Made by a program: the position numbers and the translations under genes
DNA from: Brienomyrus brachyistius
Lineage: Eukaryota; Chordata; Actinopteri; Osteoglossiformes; Mormyridae
DNA length: 64,000 nucleotides
Direction: 5' to 3'
NCBI RefSeq assembly: GCF_023856365.1
Contig: NW_026042396.1
Coordinates: forward strand, 248,001-312,000
Shown here: positions 25,698 to 40,200 of the stretch, piece after piece
Numbering within the stretch: the stretch's first letter is position 1
Layout of the letters: the number at the start of each line of letters is the position of its first letter
Notes under the pieces: model-generated
Database searches by the model: none
Seen by the model: only the letters and a program-made list of their open reading frames with translations
Told to the model about the DNA's origin: nothing

Positions 25698-27439
25698 CTT
25701 TAAATGTCTTAGCTTTCTGCTCGTAGCGGGAGGCGATTTTTCCATGCGCATCTTTTGACTTTCCTGATCCAGTCGGTTATCTTGCAGTCACCCCACACAA
25801 GACAGCTGTGCAAACTTCCCTTCCCTTCTGATAGCTTCAGTGGGAATTGTCCAGCCAGACATCTACTGGTGACAAAACAAACATGGAGACACCTCCACTG
25901 GACAATAGGGAAGGAGCCTGTTCCACATGTAGTAGCATGGGAGTAAATTACGAGTGTGACGGGAGGTAACCCCCCCCCATAATTAAAACAGGTCAATACA
26001 ACCCCCTGGACTTCTCTAAATGGGTGGAGACTTCGATCGACACGATGATCAACCCGAAGTTACGCCCTCGGATAGCAGATACACAGTCTTCGTTTTTTCC
26101 GCTTTATTTCCTTGTCTCCTCCTCTTGCTTTCAGACAGCAGTGGGGGCAGAGTGGCCCAGCCGTATGTTACCTTTAGGAGGTTTGTGCGAATTTTCTCGC
26201 TGCGAAAATGTCTGGCATCTCTTTGACATTTATATTTTCAACATTTGCTTTGATAATTAAAACAGTAATGTTTCGATGCTTTGGGGCCGCAGCAAACCTG
26301 AAATCCTATCCAGGAAGTAACACATTAAAGTATGCAATAATTCTTTAAGTCACGTGATTCACTTTCACAATAGGTCTGTGTATTTCGGGTTTTTACTGAA
26401 ACCTGAAATTCTTATATACTGGTTTCATATAGAACAGAACAATATTATCAACATTCTCCTGTCACAAGTTATATTTTAATATTATTCTGTAAAACGGACT
26501 AGAAATTTAAAATAGAGGTGATTTTGCATTCCATTCTTTTAAATATGGATATCTAAATTATGAACGTAGTTAAAATTAGTTAAGTGACTCTCAGCCAAAT
26601 CGCTTACGATATTTTTCTGAAGAAGGAATGCAATCGCAATATGGCTGCTTGATATTACGGCGTACTTTCTATTTAAAAAGCCCCAGTGGTTAGGCTACGT
26701 ACTGAGATGCGTTGTTTTGTCGATGTGAGATGTAGAAAATGCGAAATTAATTTGGGAGATGTGAGAAACGTACACGTGAAGCTTAACACAGGTAGTATAA
26801 ATGGCTGACCCACTTATAATTAATCCAGTACTGAATTCAAATAAACACGTCGGATACTTTAGGTAGAGCTTTCTAAAGACGTGATGAATTGTAAAAAAAA
26901 AAAAAAAAACAGCTGGCTGGTTTGCCTTTCAGATGAAATTATATTGTGCGCAACAGGAACTGCATTTTAAATACTCAGCTTTCAATATGCAGACAAACCA
27001 GTCCTTTATTTTGCAGCTGCATTGTTTATAACAGGAAAATGCAGTTTTAAAGACGTAACATTGTTTCTGAGCAAGGCAAAAAATAGGGCAGCTTCGAGGG
27101 AATGTTAACAGAAGATTTAAAGTTACTGGGTACAACAGGATATGCCTGTTCAGCCTAACCATTTCGTTTGTAAAAGTTTAATTACTAACACGTTTTCTTC
27201 ATAAGAGGATAATATAATTATAATTAACTTTATTTCAAATGAACATATTTTCAAAATCAAACAACAAATAATGTCATAACAGGCAGTTTTAACACACTGG
27301 ATAAGCCCATACAAGCTTTGAATGTATGACGGGATTGTAAATATATCACTTAAAATATATCATAATATATAAACATATAATATCAAAACAGGAAATACCA
27401 TTTTAAAAGCTCAACTCTTTAACTGAAAATAAACATAAC

Positions 27440-27590
27440 TCGTGGGCGGGCCCTTTTTGTTCCATTACATAATCCTGATGTCACAACCAGCATCGAGCCT
27501 CCGTCGCTTATTGGTGAAATGCCTCGGGACTGTATCCTGATTGGTTGGACTCCTAGCCCAGCGACCTATATTGTCCGGCCGGGACGCCAT
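27440..27590 (+). promoter_or_regulatory. pnrc2: pnrc2 promoter
   Basis: A GC box (gggcggg, 27444-27450), two inverted CCAAT boxes (ATTGG at 27510-27514 and 27540-27544) and a YY1-like cgccattt at 27584-27591 precede the predicted first exon. There is no TATA box. This is the layout of a TATA-less housekeeping promoter with a start near 27590. Confidence 0.6.
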
Positions 27591-28377
27591 TTTATTTCAA
27601 ATTAGACGGTAAAGGCGAAGAAGGTGTAGGTAGTGGCTTTTTCTTGTCTCACTGTGTGGTTGCCACCGTTTTAAGTTAACGTTAAGACGCGTTGTTCCTA
27701 CGGCACATCTACCGACGCGTCCTTCCCGAGGGAGACCGCGACGTCTGAGGCGCACTTTGGTAGTGGGAGTCGGTGAGTGTTCCTTTTGTCTTCCCGGTCG
27801 GGCGCCATGTTGAGCTGTGACTTCTTTGTTTTGGTGTCTGGCCAGAAAAATATTACTTGTATATCTCAGAGCTTACGCACACAAAATAAAAGGATAGAGC
27901 GCTGGGCAGGCGCTGTTTCCTCCTATAATTGTTTTCTTTATAAAGCACAGCAATGTTGGCTTCTGCATTACGTCGTGTCTGCTAAAATCCCAACAATATC
28001 ACTCAGCCAGGGCGTCAATCCCTGGTTTCCTGTTTGAAAGAAGTTAGCGGAGTTTTCACTGAATGCATTGTCCCTGATAAGGGATTGCAAGTGAAGTGTC
28101 CTCATTCAGGACCCTGTTTCGCATGCTTTTCTGGATATGTAACGGAGGGCGTTTTTGTTTCCTTTTCCGAAGACCTGGGCCTTTGTGGAGCGCCGTGCTC
28201 CGGGGTTGAGTTGATGTTCGACTCTGCTCTGCGGCCCATGAAAACCTCAGACTCGCATGAAGTGAAGTGGACGGAGGGAAGAAGACTAACGTTAGCTCCA
28301 AAGACCTGGAGCCCCATCGGCGAGGAGAAACTGAGAGAGAGGGAGGCTGAGACCCTCAGCTGTTTGACGACAAAGAG
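27590..28377 (+). other. pnrc2: pnrc2 5' UTR exons
   Basis: Exon 1 appears to run from about 27590 to a strong donor GTGAGT after 27772. A second non-coding exon ends at 28377 before GTGAGA; its acceptor is uncertain, with candidates ending at about 28167 (ttttccgaag) or 28250 (aaacctcag). The coding exon begins at 28490 after tttgtgcag. Human PNRC2 likewise has its coding sequence in the last exon. Confidence 0.5.
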
Positions 28378-28509
28378 GTGAGAAAGTGTTGGGGATCGTG
28401 TGTATGTGTGTGTTTTCCAGGAATATGAAATAAAACTGATTTGAAATGAAAGGGGGAAAAATGAAGTAAAAGAGCCCCCATTTGTGCAGGTGACACTTGT
28501 GAGGACAGA

Positions 28510-28965
28510 ATGGGAGGAGGAGAGCGGTACAACATTCCAATTGCCCACCCAGAGCACAATGTGCCCAAGAAGAACCACCAAGGAGGGGGCAAAAACCGGG
28601 GAAGGAGCCACAACAGCTCAGCCCCGTTGCGTGCTGCTGCAGGACCAGCAGGGGGCCAGTCGCACAGCCCCCGCAGGGCAGACATGGGCCCTGGTCACTC
28701 CTGGTCTCTCGAGACGCGGCAGGCTGTGTCTATGGAGAAGCCCGCAGGCTGTGGCCAGGCCTGGGACCGCTCTGTGTCCCAGCTGGATGTGCTGCTGGCA
28801 CCCCAGAGTAGCCATAACTATGCAGGGGCCAAATTCAGCGAGCCCCCGTCCCCGAGTGTGTTGCCTAAGCCTCCCAGCCATTGGGTGGCATTCTCCATGG
28901 CTCCCTGTGACCGCCGTGAAGTGATGGCCTTTCAGTTGAAGAGTCTCCTTAAGGTCCAGGCCTGA
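28510..28965 (+). CDS. pnrc2: Proline-rich nuclear receptor coactivator 2
   Basis: An uninterrupted 151-aa frame (human about 139 aa). PNRC2 links UPF1 to the decapping factor DCP1A in nonsense-mediated decay, acts in staufen-type decay, and coactivates nuclear receptors. The N terminus [10 protein letters not shown] and the C-terminal block from [20 protein letters not shown] (residues 103-122) to SHW are the family signature; that proline-rich segment is the SH3-like/EVH1-binding region used for DCP1A contact. An LxxLL-type nuclear receptor box, LKSLL, is at 143-147 and the protein ends LLKVQA, as in human (LLKVQV). The middle (residues 30-100) is low-complexity and poorly conserved. The start codon lies 20 nt inside the last exon. 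It is the only plus-strand gene in the window. Confidence 0.95.
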   Translation: MGGGERYNIPIAHPEHNVPKKNHQGGGKNRGRSHNSSAPLRAAAGPAGGQSHSPRRADMGPGHSWSLETRQAVSMEKPAGCGQAWDRSVSQLDVLLAPQSSHNYAGAKFSEPPSPSVLPKPPSHWVAFSMAPCDRREVMAFQLKSLLKVQA

Positions 28966-30965
28966 GTAGACTCTGGATCAGGGTGCCCTTTCATTGGCTA
29001 GCCTGTCAGGAACGACACGGTGCTGTAATATGCTTTCAGCATGGTTTTAAGAACTTTTTACACTGTCTCCCAGAGGAAGGACAGGCCGTTTGGTACTCGT
29101 TCCTGCGCGCCTTTTGTTCTCGAAGTTATTTACGATGCATTTTTAGCGGTGGTATTACAGCAGCGTACCCTTGCTGATAGGCAGATGTCTGAGGGGGGGC
29201 TTGTCTCTAAGAATGACAAACTTTCAGCACTGATTCCGTCTACCCGACGGTCTGTTGGTGCTCTTTCGTCCCAGTTGGGGTGGGTGGGTGGGTGGGGTTG
29301 GGTGCTCAGAATTCGGCACACCCTGTTTTAGCCAAATGGCTTAGTGATAATCGAAAGTGAGGCATTTTATGACGTGGCTGCAGGACCCATCGTTTCTGGT
29401 TTGGACGGGGCTCACGACCTACATTTGTGGGACTTGGGACTGCTGCCGTTTCACGATACATCTTGGGTAGGTGGTGCCCGGACCACAGGCTCTTGTGCAC
29501 CCTCTCTTTATCACGCTGTGCGTGTTGCACTATGAGGGTTGTCTGTTCGAAGTCCCACTGTTATCGAACATTTGCACCAAAGCGTTTGTTAGTTTCTCTT
29601 TCAAAGTGCCATGTGAAACGCCACGCAGCACTCCGGGCGGGGCATAAGGTTCCCGAAAAGTAGTTTTGTTTAAAGCAATCACATGTGTCACCATTCTGCC
29701 CCCTGCCCCGCACTGACGGCGGGTCTTGCGGAAGGGGGCCAGTCTCATGGGAACGAGGTGGGCATTGCTTCTTGTTTTGATGTTTGTTCCTGTGGTTTGG
29801 CCCCACCTGCTGTACCGTGGGGGATGGGGGGCAGACTGTGACTCTAAGGCCTTCTGGTACTCACCTGGTTCACTGCCTCAGACCCCACAAAGCTTCTATT
29901 GTGCTGGCCAGTTTGCCTTTCAGACCGTTTCCATTCTCATTTTTGGTTTTTGAGCCCTGTGCAGCAGACTGTGGACTGTGGTGTTTTTATTACTTTTTTT
30001 TTTTCTTGTCTCGTCAAAGCGATTATGGCCATTTTAAGACAAGCTTGTTCAAGAGCCATGTAAATAATGAAATGTAGAGGTTGTAACATATGTACATTTG
30101 TGCAGTGGTGTCTTCACCTGCTCGGACAAAGTTATTTTTTACGAAGAAACAGTGAATGTAAAAGTCATGCTAAGCACATGGCTTCATTTCAAATGCTGAA
30201 GACTATTTTTGTTAAAAAAAAAGAAAAAAAAATTAAAGTGTAAACCCGAGATGCACACTGCATCTCTGGCACTGTGTGGCGGTTCCAGATGTTGCACATT
30301 TTAATTGTTTTGAACAGTGTGATTGGTGATCGCATTGTTTGTAGAGGGGATTTTTTTACATGTTTTTCCAATCACCGTGTAGTTTTCTGCGCGATCGTTA
30401 ACTGCGTCATTTCCATTGGTATGGAGCCTATGACCACATCAATTATGAACTGAACTTCCGCCAGGTCATAATTGATACGTGGCACTTTTAATTCTGTAGC
30501 TGCCGTTTTCCACTGTGTGTAGTTCACTTCTGATTTATTGATTTATGTTCTTAATAGGGACCTTTTGATTGGGTCTTTTGTTGGGTGTTGTTCAGACGGG
30601 TACTGATGCATGTAAGAATCCCCTCTTTCTAAATTCGCCACCTTTGCCATTCTGACCCAATTGGCTGTTAATTTGTATCCCCTCTGTCTCTCACGAGTTG
30701 AATGTTTTTTATGCCCTAAAGGAAATACGAAAATCGGCCTTTAAAAAGGATGAAGCACTATTAGATTGGCTACACCAAATGAATAAATTCCCTTCCCTTT
30801 CCCCCCTAAAGTTTCTTGTTTTTGTCTTTTTTTGTGGTCACCTCTCATATCACTGTGTTCTGTGATGTTATCCCGTTTCAGTCTGCACACATACAAGGAA
30901 CTGATGGTGTGCCATAGAAATTTGGTGCCTTCACAAATTACAATAAAATCTGGCTCCAGGACAGG
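28966..30965 (+). other. pnrc2: pnrc2 3' UTR
   Basis: About 2 kb of non-coding sequence after the stop. It is rich in poly-T and poly-A tracts and AU-rich elements, and contains candidate earlier signals near 30231 (attaaa) and 30783 (aataaa). The last canonical signal is at 30942-30947. No coding capacity is supported. Confidence 0.55.
30942..30947 (+). terminator. pnrc2: pnrc2 polyadenylation signal
   Basis: AATAAA inside caataaaatctggctcc, about 2 kb after the stop codon. Cleavage is predicted near 30965. Confidence 0.5.
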
Positions 30966-31361
30966 AAGGCTGGACAGACCAGGAAGGCACCCAACATCCC
31001 GCCAGGTTTAGTGACGTACAACATCAAAACGCAAAGGCAGACAGTCTGTAGAGCTGTCAGGGAATAAAGGCCTTGCATCGGAGTCTCCCACACTGCTGAG
31101 CCACACTGACTGATATTTTACGATGGGGTACATCTCTGAATTTAAGTGGAACTTGTCCTTTCACAGTGGCTGTTTTGGTTCTTGCGTAACAAACATTTTC
31201 CTCGTATGTAGGGTGCCACGAGGAAGTATTTCCCCCTGAACTTCTCATAACTATTTTCTGATCTTTAAACACACAAGACAGCCTGAGTATAAACACTAGA
31301 GTTTTAAAATAATTGTTCGATTTATTGAAGGAAAGTTCAACAACATGAAGGAAAATGCGAG

Positions 31362-31517
31362 TAGAGGTGTCAAACTCCAGTCCTGGGGGGGGCAGAGCCC
31401 TGCAGTTTTTTGTTTCCCCTCGTTTAACGCATCTGTGCTGAATCAATTGTGGTAGAATAGGAAAGAATTAAGCTACACAGCCCCCCTCCCCCCCAGGACT
31501 GGAGTTTGACACCCCTG
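31362..31517. mobile_element. hAT-type foldback element (MITE)
   Basis: Terminal inverted repeats read aggtgtcaaactccagtcct at the left and the complementary aggactggagtttgacaccc at the right; this end resembles widespread hAT non-autonomous elements. The element is about 156 bp with no coding capacity. I could not find a matching 8-bp target duplication. Confidence 0.6.
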
Positions 31518-31646
31518 TAGTAAGAGGATATCACGGCACTGTACGAGTACTACTGGCTCATGCCGTAACAGCCGTGTCACAGACTGTCATCACTAGCAAT
31601 AACCCACCCTCACTGTTAACACTGCTCTCCTGGGGGCAGGCCTGCA

Positions 31647-31808
31647 GCCTGTGCTACAAAGCAGGGTTACTGGCTTATCGGGGTAAGTTGTCGGATTTAA
31701 GGTACCACAGTTTAAATGGACTTCATATTCGTTCACTTACCGGATTTAAGGTCTGGGCAAAATGTAAGTTACCTCAATAAGCCAGTAACCCCGCTTCGTA
31801 GTACAGGC
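31647..31808. mobile_element. Foldback element between pnrc2 and srsf10
   Basis: Left arm gcctgtgctacaaagcaggg continues gttactggcttat; the right arm is its diverged reverse complement ending gtagtacaggc. The arms are about 38 bp and the total 162 bp. It is a MITE-like inverted repeat of uncertain superfamily. Confidence 0.55.
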
Positions 31809-32320
31809 CACTGGTCGTTTTCTATGAGTCTTAGTGTTGCCTTAGGTTAATGCTTGGCAGGCTTCATTTTTGTGCTTGGGCGATCGCCTCCAGCATAGGA
31901 TCATGTACAGTCACATTCTGCACTGTTAAGACCTGCTTATCCATAGCGCAGTTCTACTGCAAACCAAGTTTCCTTGCTGCCTTCAGACCGGTTGGGGTGA
32001 GACCAAACCCCCCTCAGTGCATTTCAGCCATCAATCACAGAACATGCTGATGCCCTACGGATCACCGAGCAGCAGTATATCTTATGGTCCTTAAGCACGG
32101 CCATCCGCACACGCCTACCATTACCGAGTGCAGCTCAGTCCATGGCTCTTCGATTGATTCATATCAGCTGGCCCATAGGAAGGACTGCACCCCTCACCCC
32201 TACGTGCCGCCTTTCTCATGTGAAACTGAAGCCGCCTCCAGGCTACCAGCCTGTTACAGGTCACCCCTCCCTGGGGAATCAGCCTCTGGCCTATTTTTAG
32301 AGATACACCCCCTTGCAGTC
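31809..32320. other. pnrc2-srsf10 convergent spacer
   Basis: Spacer between the two foldback elements' region and the predicted srsf10 3' end. No gene, RNA or repeat recognised. Confidence 0.5.
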
Positions 32321-32331
32321 CTGCCCCATCT

Positions 32332-32337
32332 TTTATT
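32332..32337 (-). terminator. srsf10: srsf10 candidate polyadenylation signal
   Basis: AATAAA on the minus strand about 780 nt after the stop codon. It is the first canonical signal found downstream, and would define a 3' UTR of roughly 32310-33116. Confidence 0.4.
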
Positions 32338-33116
32338 CTTAATCTTAATCTGCCGTGACCACATCGTATGGATAACACACTCCTGCGAATCGAGGTTTTT
32401 CCTCAAAGGACCTTTACTAAAAGAAATCACATGACCATCATAGCAATGAAGTATACATGTATGTCACTGCTCAACACAACTGCATGTAATCAAAAGCGTA
32501 AATACACACTTTAAATGCACAGATGGACAAAACCAAGACGTTACACTATCAACCAAATGGGTTAAACTGAACCATCGAATATTTTTTCCACAAAAGTAAA
32601 AGGTAGGAATGAAAACCACTGGGGATGGGACTAGTGGAAGTTTATATATCATGTAACAAAACCAGGTAAAACTTTCTATAGATTACAATATGTATACCGT
32701 AGATGTGGAAGACTTGAGGTCTGAAATAACGGTAATGGAAGCAGAGAACCGTAACAATATTCAAAAAAGTCAAAGAACGTTCAAAAAAAAAAAAAAAAAA
32801 GGACCAACTGCATAATAATAAAAAAAAAACTTCTAAAAGCCTTAAACTGCCAAGTTGAGATATTAGTCAAAAAGAAAAAAAAACTAGTTGGTGAACGGCA
32901 CCAAGTCAACAAGTGAGGAGTTCCATCCATGAGGAGCCATCAGCAGAAAAGCCTCTGGACGCACCGCGGTAAATATGGGAACGAGACAGGCGAGGCGGAG
33001 CGCCTAGAGACCAGGCAAGCGCTCGGGTACGGGCCGGACCTCGCCGCAAGTCTGGCTCGGAGCCGCTACTCCGCATCGAACCACCTAAACACTGAGGGCG
33101 GGGCCGGGCGGGACTG

Positions 33117-36728
<3,612 letters not shown>

Positions 36729-37130
36729 CGTGCTAAATTATCGCCGCAACACACGCAGAACCACGGCTACGTGACTTCGCTAGACTGCTGCCGAAAGCCG
36801 ACCGATCGCCCTAGTGGACGAAGACACTACTGCGCAGACTCAGAGAGGCCACGCCTCTGACGCGAAAAGTATTTCAGTAATACAGTAACACACACAGGCG
36901 CACGCTAAATTGTTTATATTTTCATTTGCTTTGACCGGATATTGTCAACAGCGGGTCATGATGTAGTTCTGTCTCAGTGCATGTACAAGTTAGCTTCCGC
37001 TTAGATTTGTTACCGGTTCATTAAAACAAACAAACAGGAAAATAAATGAATGAATCAACGAATAAATAATCAGTCTTCTGTAATAGTAAATAAACACCAA
37101 AAGCGTTTTCCACTTCATTTCTGTCCAATG
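36729..37130 (-). promoter_or_regulatory. srsf10: srsf10 promoter in fabp10-srsf10 gap
   Basis: Only about 400 bp separate the srsf10 start codon from the fabp10 poly(A) signal at 37137. The half next to srsf10 is GC-rich with several CpG sites and no TATA box. It must hold the srsf10 promoter and 5' UTR. Confidence 0.5.
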
Positions 37131-37136
37131 ACAGGG

Positions 37137-37142
37137 TTTATT
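37137..37142 (-). terminator. fabp10: fabp10 polyadenylation signal
   Basis: AATAAA on the minus strand 63 nt after the fabp10 stop, giving a very short 3' UTR. Confidence 0.65.
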
Positions 37143-37204
37143 TAAATAGCCAATGACATTCCCCGAGCGAGCGGATGTCCCGCCCAGCAGCGCTGCGGAC
37201 CACA

Positions 37205-40200
37205 TCAGACCCTCTTGCTTCTCCGGATCAGAGTTGCGGAGTCTTTGGTGATAGTCTGTAACAGAAAAAACGGGGGTTGTGAAATTAAAATACAGGGATT
37301 TAAGTAGATCTCTGTGAAGCGGTTCATTGTCTTGTGTGTCTAAATATATTATGGAGGCTTCACACATATTATTGACCGTTTTTGGATAAGACCTGGTGAA
37401 AACAAAGCGTTTTGTCCTACACAAAAAGAACCAAATAGTCTTTTGATGTGCTGTAAAGGGTTGCTGTGGTGTTACGCTCTTGTTACTAACCTCCACCATC
37501 TCATCCCCCTTGATTTCCTGGACGTGGGAGAATTTGTCCGTCTCACATATGAGTTTGCCTCTCTCCAATCTGACTGTGCACTGTAAAGAGATAGTGAAAC
37601 ACTGACCAATGTCGGGATTACACTGAAATCTACAATGTGTTGGTGAATTCTACACTATTTCCTGATCGCAAATGCTGCAGAAATCTTGAATACCTTGGAA
37701 CATCTGCAGTCAGGGGTAACAAATTATTCAAGCGCTTTATTGTCATTGTGTAGCACAATAAAATTACGTTTATGACAACCCCAAAGGAGCATTAATAAAT
37801 ACAAAATGAATCCAAGGTAGAAGCTAAAAATAATATAATCGTACAAATGTGTTTAAATGGCCCTTTTTTGTCTGTGTCTGCTAAAGTGATCAAAACAGAC
37901 TGTCTGTTCAATTGGGCATACAGTTGGACCCCCCAGTGATCCAGAGACAAAACACAGAGGGAAGAAAGCAGGTTACATCCTGGGGGGATGGAATTCTGTC
38001 ACCAGCTGTCACACATGCACTCGATCACTCACTAAGGGCAATTTAAAGAAACATAAACCACCCTGGACAAACAGTACCAGTCAAAAGCTTAGACACGCCA
38101 AGCCGCCTACAAAGGAGAGTGATAGATTGTCGCATCACATGACGTGGCCACCTGACCTGAACATAGTAGAAATGGTTTTGACCAGAGAATGAAGGAAAAG
38201 TAGCCAATGAGAGCTCAGTATATATGTGGGATCTCCTTCAGGACAGCTGGAACAGCATCCCAGGAGGCCACCTCATGGAACTGGCGTAGAGGAAGACGGT
38301 ATGATCAGCCAGTCCCTGGAGCAACTGGGGTTAAGGGCCTCACTCATTCGGCCCGAAGGTTGGACCACTCTGCTGGCCACGGGATTCGAACTGACAACCT
38401 TCTGAGTCCCAAATCACAGAGCTGCCCCCCCAAACCTATGGTTAATACTTTTTTGGTCAGTCCATAATCAATATATGGTATTTTGTCATTTTTATGTCTT
38501 TATAATTATTGTACAATATAGAGAATAGTACAAATAAACCTTTCTATGGCTGGGTGTGTGACTGCTACTGTACATGCCAGGGATTTTGTTTCCTTTGTCA
38601 ATCATTGCATAGTTTATCCATTAATAACCACAAAAGCTAGCAGGGGGTCTTGTTAGGCCTGATCATTTTAAGTCTGGCCCCGAGTATTTTAGCACTGATG
38701 TCAATCTTCCTTCAAAAGTCAAACCACAGGTAAACTTGACTCCGCCCCTGATCTCTTCAATAACTAGGAACACCCCTGAAACCAACCAATGGGAAATGAG
38801 TTAAATGACCCAGTGGCTAAATGACCCAGTCTCTGTTCTTCCATCACTTCCTGGTTTCTGAAATGAAGAGCGTGCTGCAGATGTTAATGATACTCACGTT
38901 GCTTTTTATGCAAAATTGTAATTAATGAATCGTTTAGGCAAAATGGCAGTAATTTAGTTCCCACTTAACTGAGCACTGCCAGTTTTGTGAAGTATAATTA
39001 GCAAAGAATGTCACTGTCACTGAATGGCTATATGGAATATGGAACACTCAAGTAACACGTCTGTGGGGTTTAACCAGCTGATTCCCTTAGATGTTTATTA
39101 GAAGAAGAACCTTGAGCTTCTTGCCATCCAGGGTGGTTATCTCAGTCTCCTTGCCGATGGTGAAGGAGTTGGTTACAGACTGGCGAGGGGTCTTGGACGT
39201 GACCACGAAGTCATTGCCGTTCTGCTGGATGTCTGTCACGGGCTTGACGTCTTTGGCCATCTTGATCATATCCTCAGGTAGCGCTGAAGCAAACATGGTT
39301 GTGTTAGGAGTCTGAGGTTCGAGCCGCTTGATAGAATGAGGGTGGAGGGTGGGGGGTAGTCAGGTGAATGTATTTGTCTGTGTTTATTCAGCCCTAATGT
39401 CAGCTTGCAAATTGATGCTGTCTTCCTATTCACCCAATAAATCTGACCAGACCCCAGTGCCTGTCCTACCTCCTGCGATTATCACTGGATGCACCCCCTT
39501 TACTTTACTATTTGTTTCCCCCTCCTCCCTGACACAGCCACTATTTTTATGTCTCCCCTGCATCCTCTAGATGCTGAAAAAGTAGCATGTGTTTTACCAT
39601 GCTTTGTTCCCATGCCACAGGTTCCCGTGTGTCATCCCGACCAGAGTGAATCTCACGGTGACTTCTCATTACACCGAGAAGCATTTTGAATATTTCCCAT
39701 GTTTTTTTGTCACCTTCAAGGCCACCGCCAGGCTCATGAGTGAATGGGAACAGGTTGGTTGTACTGGTGACAAGCTACTGGAAAGACTAACTCACACTCA
39801 AAATACCGTTAGACTTCATTGTCTCCTGCACCTGTAATGAGATCGTTCAGTGAATCCTCACCAGAGAAAATGCACTTTAAAATTCCATTTCTACAAGGTA
39901 TGGGATTCTTTGGGTTTTGCCTGCCCCATCCTTCTCTCCATGAGAGACACACCACTCCTTAGTATATTGGGAATCTAGTTCGTTTAGCCGCACCCAGAAC
40001 AAAAATACAATAAAAATGATTAATAAATAGATAACAGATGAGGGACTCTTGTACATTCAAGTGTTTGCACATTTTAAATCACTCCATAAATAGACACATG
40101 TTGAGGAGAAGGGCATATGGTGTCGCAGACACATGTGCGAGTGCTCTTTGGCACTCTTCTGTTATTTATAAACTTCTGGCCTGTCCTTGGACATTAAAAA

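Larger units (their letters stand above)
15040..27440. other. cnr2-pnrc2 divergent intergenic region
   Basis: About 12 kb between divergently transcribed cnr2 and pnrc2, with no protein gene I can support. It contains CA microsatellites, a retroposon 3' tail near 16739, a C23 run at 20907, a CpG-rich candidate exon near 20529-20640, a diverged local duplication at 23713-24333 and a lone Tc1-type terminal sequence near 25672-25697. A probable hAT-like remnant lies near 19720-19800. The rest shows nothing I recognise. Confidence 0.55.

Noticed and set aside
28034..28381. 115-codon frame upstream of pnrc2
   Set aside because: Overlaps a predicted non-coding 5' exon and its intron; no similarity to known proteins.
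36990..37568. 192-codon minus-strand open frame
   Set aside because: It contains fabp10 exons 3 and 4 but only by reading through the intron between them; the second exon is used in another frame.
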